A DNA stretch of 64,000 nucleotides from assembly GCA_016928575.1 (NCBI GenBank), contig JAFGKK010000131.1:1-64000 (forward strand), read 5' to 3'. The position numbers and the translations under genes are program-made. Each line of letters starts with the position of its first letter. Position 1 is the stretch's first letter. Below the pieces are notes generated by a model, which ran no database searches, was not told the DNA's origin, and saw only the letters and a program-made list of their open reading frames with translations. Below, in pieces: positions 1 to 9,237 of this stretch. This stretch comes from Anaerolineales bacterium (lineage in GTDB: Bacteria; Chloroflexota; Anaerolineae; Anaerolineales; RBG-16-64-43).

Positions 1-122
1 GAGGAGCCTGTCCGCGAACGTAGAGAGCAGGGGGAGGTGGGATGGGATGGCAAAAAGGCATCCGCCAACCGGGAAGGGAGGAGCCTGTCCGCGAACGTAG
101 AGAGCAGGGGGAGGTGGGATGG
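1..122. repeat. Direct repeat, two copies 77 bp apart
   Basis: Bases 1-45 recur identically at 78-122, beginning GAGGAGCCTGTCCGCGAACG. The copies then diverge by a 5-base indel (GGGATGGGATGG against GGGATGG). The segment from here to 246 shows no convincing gene; it is purine-rich on this strand, like other spacers in the window. The array may continue to the left of the window. Confidence 0.8.
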
Positions 123-246
123 CAAGAAGGTCCCCGAGTCATGGAATCGCAGGAGAGAGGGGGAGGCAGAGACCGGGGGGCAGGACCGAGAGCGGCAATG
201 TAGAAAGTTTTATTTGGATAGAACGGAATGGAATGGAAGCGTTAGC

Positions 247-2834
<2,588 letters not shown>

Positions 2835-2917
2835 GGGGCGACCCGCCGGATCGCTCCTGCTGTTCCATTCCATCCTTCCTCCCCCGGATGAATCATCTCA
2901 TTGGGATGAGATCCTTA

Positions 2918-2956
2918 CCCCTCCCTCCTTCCCGTATCACGGGAAGGAGGGAGGGG
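2918..2956. repeat. Perfect 17-bp palindrome, pyrimidine/purine arms
   Basis: CCCCTCCCTCCTTCCCG and its exact complement flank a 5-base loop (TATCA). It lies in the 397-base spacer between the GH1 gene and rplI, 84 bases after the GH1 stop. There is no T-run on either side, so it is not a classical intrinsic terminator. Similar C/T-armed palindromes occur at 43.9, 53.4 and 61.2 kb. The rest of the spacer holds the rplI promoter and nothing else I recognise. Confidence 0.85.
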
Positions 2957-3053
2957 CGAATTAACCCCTTGGAGGCCCAAAGGATCGGTGGGGGAGGATG
3001 GATGGGATGGTTGTCCGCCGTTTCCGCCCTACCAGGTAGAAGAAAATGGAGGT

Positions 3054-3083
3054 TTGACCTTCGCGCCCTCTCTCTGGTAAAAT
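3054..3083 (+). promoter_or_regulatory. Promoter for rplI
   Basis: TTGACC at 3054-3059 and TAAAAT at 3078-3083, separated by 18 bases, match a housekeeping-sigma promoter. It would leave an untranslated leader of about 140 bases before rplI. Confidence 0.6.
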
Positions 3084-3231
3084 CCGCCCCCGGCGTTGTA
3101 CCCTTCGCCGATCCGCCAGGGGCGCTGAGGGAAACCGGATGGGCGCGGAGGAAAACCCCTTCCGCTCCGCGGCCTTGCCGGCCCCCATCGCACTCTTGGC
3201 GGAGAATTCCACTCCACGAAAGGGCTTGACG

Positions 3232-3741
3232 ATGAAAGTGCTTCTCCTCAAGGACGTCTACAAACTGGGCCGCGCGGGGGACGTGAAGAAAGTGGCCGAC
3301 GGCTACGGCCGCAATTTCCTCCTGCCGCAAAAACTGGCGATGCTGGCCACGCCCGGCGCCGTGAAGCAGGCGGAGAAGATCCGCCAGGCGGCGCTGGCCG
3401 AACGCACGCGGCTTAACCAGGAGATGGGTTTGGTCGCGGAAAAACTTCAGGCAGCCACCCTCACCTTCCAGGCGCGCGCCGGCGAGACCGGACGGCTGTA
3501 CGGATCGATCACCACCAGCGACATCGCCGCCGCGATCGAACGCGAGACCGGCATCCACATCGACCGCCGGCACATCGCCCACCAGCCGCTGCGCGAGTTG
3601 GGCGCCTTCAAGGTCGCCGTCCGCTTGACGGTCGACCTGATCCCCGAAATTTCGGTGGTGGTCAAGGGATTGGGCGAGGAGGGGGAGGCGGAGCCGGAAC
3701 CGGAGCCGGAACCGGCGGCGCCCGCCGCTCCCGCGCCGTAG
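3232..3741 (+). CDS. rplI: 50S ribosomal protein L9
   Basis: Ribosomal protein L9, 169 residues. The N-terminal 23S-rRNA-binding domain reads M-K-V-L-L-L-K-D-V with the conserved G-Y-x-R-N-F-L-L-P at about residues 25-33, followed by the long connecting helix and the C-terminal domain. About 20 residues rich in Glu, Pro and Ala extend the C-terminus past the normal end, a lineage-specific tail. The start at 3232 is set by homology; the upstream in-frame ATG at 3139 would add residues with no L9 character. It stands alone rather than in the common rpsF-ssb-rpsR-rplI cluster. Confidence 0.97.
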   Translation: MKVLLLKDVYKLGRAGDVKKVADGYGRNFLLPQKLAMLATPGAVKQAEKIRQAALAERTRLNQEMGLVAEKLQAATLTFQARAGETGRLYGSITTSDIAAAIERETGIHIDRRHIAHQPLRELGAFKVAVRLTVDLIPEISVVVKGLGEEGEAEPEPEPEPAAPAAPAP

Positions 3742-3814
3742 ATCCGCCCTCTTCTACATCCTCCCCCGCGTGTCCGCAAGCGGAGGAGGCCGGAGGAGGG
3801 GGACGGCGGTCCTC

Positions 3815-4885
3815 ATGGCCGATACCCTCGGAAGCCTGTTGCGTAAAAAGCGGGAATCCCTCGGCCTGACTCTCGAAAAAGTCGAGGGATTCACTCGCAT
3901 CCGCGTTAAACATCTGCAGGCGATCGAATCCGACGACCTAAGCACGATCCCCTCGGTCGTGCAAGCCCGCGGCTTCATCCGCAATTACGCGGCCTTTTTG
4001 GGTTTTGATCCGGATGAGCTCGCCGGTCGGATCGGCGCAACCAAGTTGCGGCCGGAGAAATCCCGTCCGCCCGCCGTGCGGCCCAAGCCCGCCGGTGAGC
4101 CGTCCGCGGCGGCGGACCGGCCGGCCGCCCCAGGATCTCCGCCGGAGGCTGCTTCCGCCCGTCCGCATTCGCCGATCACCGCGCCGGTCGTTCCGCGCAC
4201 CGCGGCCCGCGCCAAACCACGGCCTTCCGGCCGCGCGCGGCTGCGCATGGATATGCTCCTCGGCGCCGCGGTGACGCTGGTGGTCGTCGCGCTCTTGGGA
4301 TGGGGGGGATACCATATCGCGCTGAGCGTGAGAGGCCCGGCGACCCCGACTCCTACCGCTCCGCCTGAAACCGCGCCCCCCGCCGAAGCTTCAGCCGCAA
4401 GCCTCGCCGCCCCGACCGACGCCGGAACCGCGGCGCCCGGATCCGGACCGGCCGGGACCGATACCGCCGCTCCGGAGACGGCCGAAACCGGCCCGGCGAT
4501 CACCCCCGGCACGCTGTCAGTCTCCACGCCGTCGGCCACCACCGTTCCCACACCTTGGGGAGGCGTGTACACCGACGTACGGATCAACGTTATCGTTCTG
4601 CAACGGGCCTTTCTCGAAGTGGATGTCGACGGTGTGCGGAGGTTTTCCGGCCGGGTTCTGCCGGGGCAGTCTTACGATTTCATCGGCCGGCAGACGGTGA
4701 AGATCTCCACCGGCAACGGCGCCGCCATCCGGATCGTCTTCAACGGCGTCGATGAGGGCAAGATGGGCGGTTTCGGCGAAGTGGCATCGAAGACCTATAC
4801 GCCGACCGGAGTCCTTGCGCCGACCGCCGCGCCCACGGCCACGCCGGCCGTCACGCCCACCCCGACTTCCACAAAGACCCCCTGA
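3815..4885 (+). CDS. RodZ-like helix-turn-helix membrane protein
   Basis: 356-residue protein with RodZ architecture. It has an N-terminal Xre-like HTH (about residues 1-75), a Pro/Ala-rich linker, one membrane segment (about 148-170), a second Thr/Pro/Ala-rich linker, and a C-terminal extracytoplasmic DUF4115-type beta domain (about 250-335). In rod-shaped bacteria RodZ links MreB to the cell-wall machinery; no mreB is in this window. The start is the ATG at 3815; the longer frame from 3770 adds an Arg/Gly-rich stretch and is less likely. Its TGA overlaps the ATG of rimO by one base (TGATG), so the two are probably translationally coupled. Confidence 0.85.
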   Translation: MADTLGSLLRKKRESLGLTLEKVEGFTRIRVKHLQAIESDDLSTIPSVVQARGFIRNYAAFLGFDPDELAGRIGATKLRPEKSRPPAVRPKPAGEPSAAADRPAAPGSPPEAASARPHSPITAPVVPRTAARAKPRPSGRARLRMDMLLGAAVTLVVVALLGWGGYHIALSVRGPATPTPTAPPETAPPAEASAASLAAPTDAGTAAPGSGPAGTDTAAPETAETGPAITPGTLSVSTPSATTVPTPWGGVYTDVRINVIVLQRAFLEVDVDGVRRFSGRVLPGQSYDFIGRQTVKISTGNGAAIRIVFNGVDEGKMGGFGEVASKTYTPTGVLAPTAAPTATPAVTPTPTSTKTP

Positions 4886-6273
4886 TGCCCGTGCGGAAAA
4901 AATTCCATGTGCTGACGCTCGGCTGCCCCAAGAACGAGGTCGATTCGGATTCCATGGCGGCGCTGCTTTCGGCGGCGGGGTGGAAGGAAGCGCGCAATCC
5001 CGCTCGGGCGGATCTAGTGATCGTAAACACCTGCGGTTTCATCGAGCCGGCCCGCGCCGAATCGCTTGCCGCCCTCCGCGGATTGGCCGCCGCGAAGCGC
5101 CCCGGACGGCGGTTGATCGCGGCCGGGTGTCTTTCCCAACTCGCCGGAGAAGGATTGCTCCGCGATGTCCCCGGCCTCGACGGCGTCATCGGCACCCGGC
5201 GCTGGATGGATCTCCCGCTTCTCCTGGATCGATTGGACGCGCGCAAGGATGGCCGGCCGGTCCTGCACCTGCCGGCCGCGCCCACGGTGGGCGCCGACGA
5301 GCGCGGGGTGCTGCGCGCGGCGGTACGCGGAGCAAGCGCCTATCTGAAAATCGCCGACGGCTGCAACCGGGCCTGCGCCTTCTGCGCAATTCCGAGAATC
5401 AAAGGGCCGCCCGTCTCACGCCCCCGGCAACGGATCCTCGAGGAAGCGCGGATCCTGCAGGACGCCGGAATCCGCGAATTGATCCTGCTGGCGCAGGACA
5501 CGACCGGCTACGGCCGCGACCTTGGGGAGCGCGACGGATTGCCCGGCCTCTTGGAAGACATCGCTTCCGCCGCGCCGCGCATCGACTGGATCCGGATCCT
5601 GTATGCGTTCCCGGGCGCGGTCACCCCGCGCCTGATCGAGGTCATGGCGTCGATCCCGCGGATCGTTCCGTACCTCGACATCCCCCTCCAGCACGCCCAT
5701 CCCGGGATCCTGCGCCGGATGCACCGGCCGTCGGACGTGGATTGGGTGCGGCGCACGGTCGGGGAGATGCGCCGGCGCCTGCCGGACCTGGCCGTGCGCA
5801 CCGCGTTCATCGTGGGCTTCCCCGGCGAGACGCCCGGACAATTCGACGTCCTGTTGGACTTCATGCGCGAGATGCAATTCGACCATGTCGGCTGTTTTCC
5901 ATTTTTCCGCGAAGACGGGACTCCGGCCGCCTCCCTGGCCGACGATGTCCCGCCGGCCGAGAAGGAAAACCGCCGCAGTTGGCTGATGGCATTGCAGCAG
6001 GAGATTTCGGAGTCGAAAAACAAGGCTTGGATCGGGCGGAGCCTGGATGTCCTGATCGAGGGGCGGAAGCCGGGATTGGCCGTCGGCCGGTCGTTCCGCG
6101 ACGCGCCCGAAGTGGACGGCTTGGTGTTCGTCGAGGGCGGATTCCCTCCGGGGGCGATGGCCCGAATCCGGGTGACCGGCGCACTGCCGTACGACCTGTT
6201 CGGCGTGGCGGAGGATGAAAAAGCGGCCGGCGCAAGGCGGCGGCCGCAGCGGAAGCGCGTTCGGCCGGATTGA
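4885..6273 (+). CDS. rimO: Ribosomal protein S12 methylthiotransferase RimO
   Basis: Radical SAM methylthiotransferase (MiaB/RimO family), 462 residues. RimO adds a methylthio group to an aspartate of ribosomal protein S12. The MTTase domain carries cluster cysteines C14, C50 and C82; the radical SAM triad is C160-x3-C164-x2-C167. A TRAM-like domain follows from about residue 375. The openings T-L-G-C-P-K-N and N-T-C-G-F-I favour RimO over MiaB. The C-terminal Arg/Lys-rich tail is not typical. It is coupled to the RodZ-like gene by a TGATG overlap and converges with the DUF1232 gene, with four bases between the stop codons. Confidence 0.95.
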   Translation: MPVRKKFHVLTLGCPKNEVDSDSMAALLSAAGWKEARNPARADLVIVNTCGFIEPARAESLAALRGLAAAKRPGRRLIAAGCLSQLAGEGLLRDVPGLDGVIGTRRWMDLPLLLDRLDARKDGRPVLHLPAAPTVGADERGVLRAAVRGASAYLKIADGCNRACAFCAIPRIKGPPVSRPRQRILEEARILQDAGIRELILLAQDTTGYGRDLGERDGLPGLLEDIASAAPRIDWIRILYAFPGAVTPRLIEVMASIPRIVPYLDIPLQHAHPGILRRMHRPSDVDWVRRTVGEMRRRLPDLAVRTAFIVGFPGETPGQFDVLLDFMREMQFDHVGCFPFFREDGTPAASLADDVPPAEKENRRSWLMALQQEISESKNKAWIGRSLDVLIEGRKPGLAVGRSFRDAPEVDGLVFVEGGFPPGAMARIRVTGALPYDLFGVAEDEKAAGARRRPQRKRVRPD

Positions 6274-6277
6274 CCGG

Positions 6278-6649
6278 CTACTCCGGCTTTGGCGGAGCAT
6301 CTCCGCCTTTTTCCTCTCCGGCTTTCCTCCAAGAGCCGTCGACCGTGTTTCCCGCCAGATTTTCCCAATGCTCCTTGACCACGTCATCCGGGCACAATTC
6401 CACGAACAGCCACAGGCTTCCGAGCAGAACCCCCAGATCGTCGATGGCTCCGACGACTAGGAACATCCATTCGCTCAGAAAATCAAACGGCACAATTAAA
6501 TACACCAATCCCCCGAAGGGGATAAGTTTCAGCGGCAGGGGAACGCGCCGGTCCCACAACAGCCTCCAGACCAACCGGATGCGCAGGATCGTCTGCTTGA
6601 TCACGTTGTTGCGCGAAGGTGCGGGTAGTGTCGGTGTGGGGTTGGACAT
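6278..6649 (-). CDS. DUF1232 (YkvA-like) membrane protein
   Basis: 123 residues with the DUF1232 signature: V-P-F-D-F near residue 53 and a downstream D-D-L within a hydrophobic stretch, giving about two membrane segments in the middle. The family is widespread and has no firm function. The C-terminus is charged and Pro-rich. It probably has its own promoter, since TATAAT lies about 25 bases upstream on this strand. Confidence 0.85.
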   Translation of the reverse strand: MSNPTPTLPAPSRNNVIKQTILRIRLVWRLLWDRRVPLPLKLIPFGGLVYLIVPFDFLSEWMFLVVGAIDDLGVLLGSLWLFVELCPDDVVKEHWENLAGNTVDGSWRKAGEEKGGDAPPKPE

Positions 6650-6669
6650 GCGGTCTCTCCTGTTTTTAA

Positions 6670-6700
6670 ATTATAACCTTAAAGGCATACGTTTTTTCAA
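6670..6700 (-). promoter_or_regulatory. Candidate promoter for the DUF1232 gene
   Basis: On the minus strand TTGAAA (6695-6700) and a perfect TATAAT (6670-6675) are separated by 19 bases, slightly longer than ideal. The DUF1232 start codon is 21 bases downstream of the -10 box. Confidence 0.45.
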
Positions 6701-6840
6701 CGGATTGGATATCGCCTGCTTTTTTTTACGGTTTGCATACGGGGGATTTCCGCAGCGGGCGGGCGCCGGGGAGGCGATTCCCGGAGAGGCAAGTCGGGTA
6801 CAATCCAACCGGAAAAGCCGAAAAAAGGAAAGGAGGGGCC

Positions 6841-7335
6841 ATGCGGATTGCCGTCCTCAGCGATACGCACGATAATATTTGGAAGTTGGATTCCGCCATG
6901 CCGCACCTGGCGGAGGCCGACGCGATCCTGCATTGCGGCGACCTGTGTTCGCCGTTCGTCACCAAGCGCCTGATCGAGGGGGTCGGCGGCAAGCCGGTCC
7001 TGGTCGTGTGGGGCAACAACGACGGCGACAGGCGGGCGCACACGCTGGTCGCGGCCGGCGCCGCAAATGTCCGGTTCCTGGGGGAATTCGGCGACCTGAC
7101 CCTCGACGGCTTGAAGATCGCGCTGGTCCACTATCCGGAAATCGCCCGGCCGCTCGCGGAATGCGGGAAGTACGATCTGGTGTGCTACGGACACGACCAC
7201 AAGGCGAACGAGGAGCGCATCGGCCGGACGGTCCTTCTCAATCCGGGCGAGGTGCACGGTCTGTATGGACGCAGCACGATGGCGCTGTTCATGACCGGAA
7301 CGAAAAAGGTGGCGATGGTGGAGCTGGGGAGTTAA
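6841..7335 (+). CDS. YfcE/MJ0936-type metallophosphodiesterase
   Basis: 164-residue cytoplasmic phosphodiesterase of the small calcineurin-like family. All metal motifs are present: D-T-H (residues 8-10), H-C-G-D-L (about 31-35), G-N-N-D (about 58-61), a late H-Y-P and G-H-D-H (about 118-121). G-N-N-D replaces the more usual GNCD, as in many close relatives. The start at 6841 follows an excellent ribosome site, AAAGGAGG, and is preferred over the upstream frame from 6733. Natural substrate unknown; relatives act on cyclic or phosphodiester substrates in vitro. Confidence 0.92.
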   Translation: MRIAVLSDTHDNIWKLDSAMPHLAEADAILHCGDLCSPFVTKRLIEGVGGKPVLVVWGNNDGDRRAHTLVAAGAANVRFLGEFGDLTLDGLKIALVHYPEIARPLAECGKYDLVCYGHDHKANEERIGRTVLLNPGEVHGLYGRSTMALFMTGTKKVAMVELGS

Positions 7336-7344
7336 AATACCAGG

Positions 7345-7416
7345 CGCCCCTGCGGCGACTCGAACGCCGGCATCCACCTCCGGAGGGTGGCGCTCTATCC
7401 ACTGAGCTACAGGGGC
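7345..7416 (-). tRNA. tRNA-Arg (anticodon CCG)
   Basis: The minus strand folds into a full cloverleaf. The acceptor stem is GCCCCTG/CAGGGGC, then U8-A9, D-stem GCTC/GAGC, anticodon stem CCACC/GGTGG with loop CTCCGGA (anticodon CCG, reading CGG arginine codons), and a T-stem CGGCG/CGCCG with loop TTCGAGT. The discriminator base is G. The 3' CCA is not encoded (the DNA reads CCT), so it would be added enzymatically. Confidence 0.95.
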
Positions 7417-7550
7417 GCTGATGCCGGAATTCTACCATAGCGCCCCGCCGGATTCCCCCGCTTCTCAGCCCCCCCGCGCCCCCCCCGCCGGACTTGCGGG
7501 GGAAGAGGGGATGGGCGGCGAAGTCGGGGAAGCGGCGGGAAGGAGATGGA

Positions 7551-7748
7551 ATGCGCGCGAAAAAAATCGGATTGGCGGTCTGCGCCGTGTGTTTGGCGCT
7601 ATCGGCGATGCTGACAGCGTGCGGCGGGGGAGGCGATGGCACCGCCACCCCGGGAAGCGGCGAGGAGCATTCACTGCCTTCGCCCCAACCGGGTTATCCG
7701 GCGGAGGGCGGCCTCCCGTCGCCCGAACCCGGGTATCCGCAGCCTTAG
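7551..7748 (+). CDS. Small putative lipoprotein
   Basis: 65-residue protein starting at 7551 behind AAGGAG. A hydrophobic signal ends in a lipobox-like L-T-A-C at about residues 21-24. The mature part is a short Gly run followed by two near-identical Pro-rich units (S-P-x-P-G-Y-P with E-G-G-L between them). No known domain. It lies between the tRNA (opposite strand) and the PIG-L gene, whose frame overlaps its 3' end only if an implausibly early start is used. Confidence 0.55.
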   Translation: MRAKKIGLAVCAVCLALSAMLTACGGGGDGTATPGSGEEHSLPSPQPGYPAEGGLPSPEPGYPQP

Positions 7749-7782
7749 CGGCCGGTCCTTCGTAATAGCCCGGCGAGCCGCG

Positions 7783-8637
7783 GTGCCCGGAAGGAAGCGG
7801 TTGCTGGCGGTGTTCGCGCACCCGGACGATGAATCGTTCGGGGCGGGCGGAACGCTGGCGCTGTACGCCGCCCGCGGCGCGCAAGTGCACCTGATCTGCG
7901 CCACCCGCGGGGAGCTTGGAGAGGCGCCGCCGGACAGGCAAGGTTTTGCGACCGTCGCGGAAATGCGCGAGTCCGAACTCCATTGCGCGGGCCGGATCTT
8001 GGGATTGGCGGGCATTCATTTCCTGGGATACCGCGATTCCGGCATGCCGGGCGCGGCCGACAACCGCCATCCCCGGGCGCTGGCGGCCGCGCCGCGTTCC
8101 GAGGTTGCCCGCAATACGGCCGGCCTCATCCGTCAACTCCGGCCGCAGGTGATCGTCACCTTCGATCCGGTCGGGGGATACTTCCATCCGGACCATATCG
8201 CCGCCCATCGGGCGGCCGTCGACGCATTCTCCCTGGCGTCCGATCCGGCGGCCTTTCCCGGGGACGGGCCGCCCTATAGCCCCCAAAAGCTTTATTTCCA
8301 TCTCCTCCCGCTTCGGTTGATCCGCTGGGCGGAACGCCTTCTGCGGTGGGTCGGGCGGGATCCAAGCCGTTTTGGCCGGAAGGGGGATATCGACCTGACC
8401 GCTCTGGCGAAGGTGTCGTTCCCGGTCCATGCCCGGATCGATATTCGACCGGCGCTGGCGGCCAAGCGCGAGGCGGCGGCCTGTCATGTCAGTCAGGGAG
8501 GCGGCGCGGCGGCCGGCCTGCCATTGGGGCTGGCGCGGGTGTTCGGCGCATCGGAAGCCTTCATGCGCGGCCGCCCCCAACCCCCTCCGTCGCGGATCGA
8601 GCGGGATCTGTTCGCCGGCGTGGACGAAGAACGTTGA
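7783..8637 (+). CDS. PIG-L family N-acetylglucosaminyl deacetylase
   Basis: Zinc-dependent deacetylase of the PIG-L/LmbE family, about 284 residues. The family removes N-acetyl groups from sugars such as GlcNAc conjugates in bacillithiol, mycothiol and glycolipid pathways. Zinc motif H-P-D-D-E follows A-V-F-A; the second zinc element is H-P-D-H after G-G-Y-F. No suitable ATG exists at the N-terminus: candidates are GTG at 7783 and TTG at 7801, the latter behind AAGGAA. The only in-frame ATG (7636) would add a low-complexity stretch overlapping the lipoprotein gene. Substrate not determinable here. Confidence 0.88.
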   Translation: MPGRKRLLAVFAHPDDESFGAGGTLALYAARGAQVHLICATRGELGEAPPDRQGFATVAEMRESELHCAGRILGLAGIHFLGYRDSGMPGAADNRHPRALAAAPRSEVARNTAGLIRQLRPQVIVTFDPVGGYFHPDHIAAHRAAVDAFSLASDPAAFPGDGPPYSPQKLYFHLLPLRLIRWAERLLRWVGRDPSRFGRKGDIDLTALAKVSFPVHARIDIRPALAAKREAAACHVSQGGGAAAGLPLGLARVFGASEAFMRGRPQPPPSRIERDLFAGVDEER

Positions 8638-8656
8638 GCGCGGACATCCTTCCCGC

Positions 8657-8685
8657 TTGACAGCCCCGAATTCGGGTGATACCAT
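8657..8685 (+). promoter_or_regulatory. Promoter for the cold-shock gene
   Basis: TTGACA (8657-8662), 17 bases, then TACCAT (8680-8685). Transcription would begin near 8692 and give a leader of about 120 bases, typical of cold-shock genes. Confidence 0.55.
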
Positions 8686-8727
8686 CCGAATTGCAAGCGC
8701 GGGACTGGGTACGCAGTGGCAACAAAG

Positions 8728-8759
8728 GCCGCACCGGAAAACCGCCGGGCGGCTTTTTT
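8728..8759 (+). terminator. Terminator-like hairpin inside the csp leader
   Basis: GCCGC-A-CCGG pairs with CCGG-GCGGC across a 7-base loop and is followed by six T. It lies between the likely csp promoter and the csp start codon, so it either ends PIG-L transcription or acts as an attenuator or folding element in the csp leader. Confidence 0.6.
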
Positions 8760-8813
8760 CATACCATCCCAACCCCCCGCGTTGCGGATTTCTCTTGCAC
8801 CAGGAGGCAAGAA

Positions 8814-9026
8814 ATGGCAGATCGTATCGTCGGTACCGTAAAGTGGTTCAATGCCACCAAGGGCTACGGCTTCATCGCCCGCGATGGCGGCGAGGACGTG
8901 TTCGTGCACTTTTCGGCGATCACAATGGAGGGATACAAGAAGCTGCACGAAGGCCAGAAGGTCGAGTTCGAAATCGAAACCGGCCCCAAGGGTCTTCAGG
9001 CGGCTCGGGTCACCCCGATGGAATAA
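8814..9026 (+). CDS. csp: Cold-shock protein (CspA family)
   Basis: 70-residue single cold-shock domain that binds single-stranded RNA and DNA. RNP1 (K-G-Y-G-F-I) and RNP2 (V-F-V-H-F) are intact, and G-T-V-K-W-F-N is canonical. Start at 8814 behind AGGAGG. It has its own promoter, a long structured leader and a strong terminator. Confidence 0.97.
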   Translation: MADRIVGTVKWFNATKGYGFIARDGGEDVFVHFSAITMEGYKKLHEGQKVEFEIETGPKGLQAARVTPME

Positions 9027-9049
9027 TTTCGTCCGACTGAAACCAACAA

Positions 9050-9080
9050 AACGGCCCGCACCGGCGGGCCGTTTTCTTTT
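9050..9080 (+). terminator. Intrinsic terminator of csp
   Basis: A 10-bp stem AACGGCCCGC/GCGGGCCGTT with a 4-base loop, followed by TTTTCTTTT, 24 bases after the csp stop codon. Confidence 0.9.
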
Positions 9081-9087
9081 TCCATGA

Positions 9088-9231
9088 TCGTCATGCCCGC
9101 GTGTTTTTAGCGGGCATCCACTCCGAAATATCATGGATTCCCGCTTGGGCCACCCCCGCTTCGTATTCATCCCGGCTCATGAACCAGTTGCAAGCCGGGA
9201 TACTCCGCGGGGGCAGGCGCGGGAATGACGG
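9088..9231. repeat. Intergenic palindromic repeat element
   Basis: The csp-pheT spacer holds a hairpin ATGCCCGC...GCGGGCAT (9093-9117) and, further on, GATTCCCGC matched by GCGGGAAT close to pheT (9136-9226). This resembles the widespread bacterial intergenic element whose copies read ATTCCCGC/GCGGGAAT. No gene is seen in it. Confidence 0.6.
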
Positions 9232-9237
9232 CAACCC

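Noticed and set aside
4752-6218. 488-codon plus-strand frame overlapping rimO
   Set aside because: Arg/Pro-rich, no domain; rimO in the other frame has all cluster cysteines.
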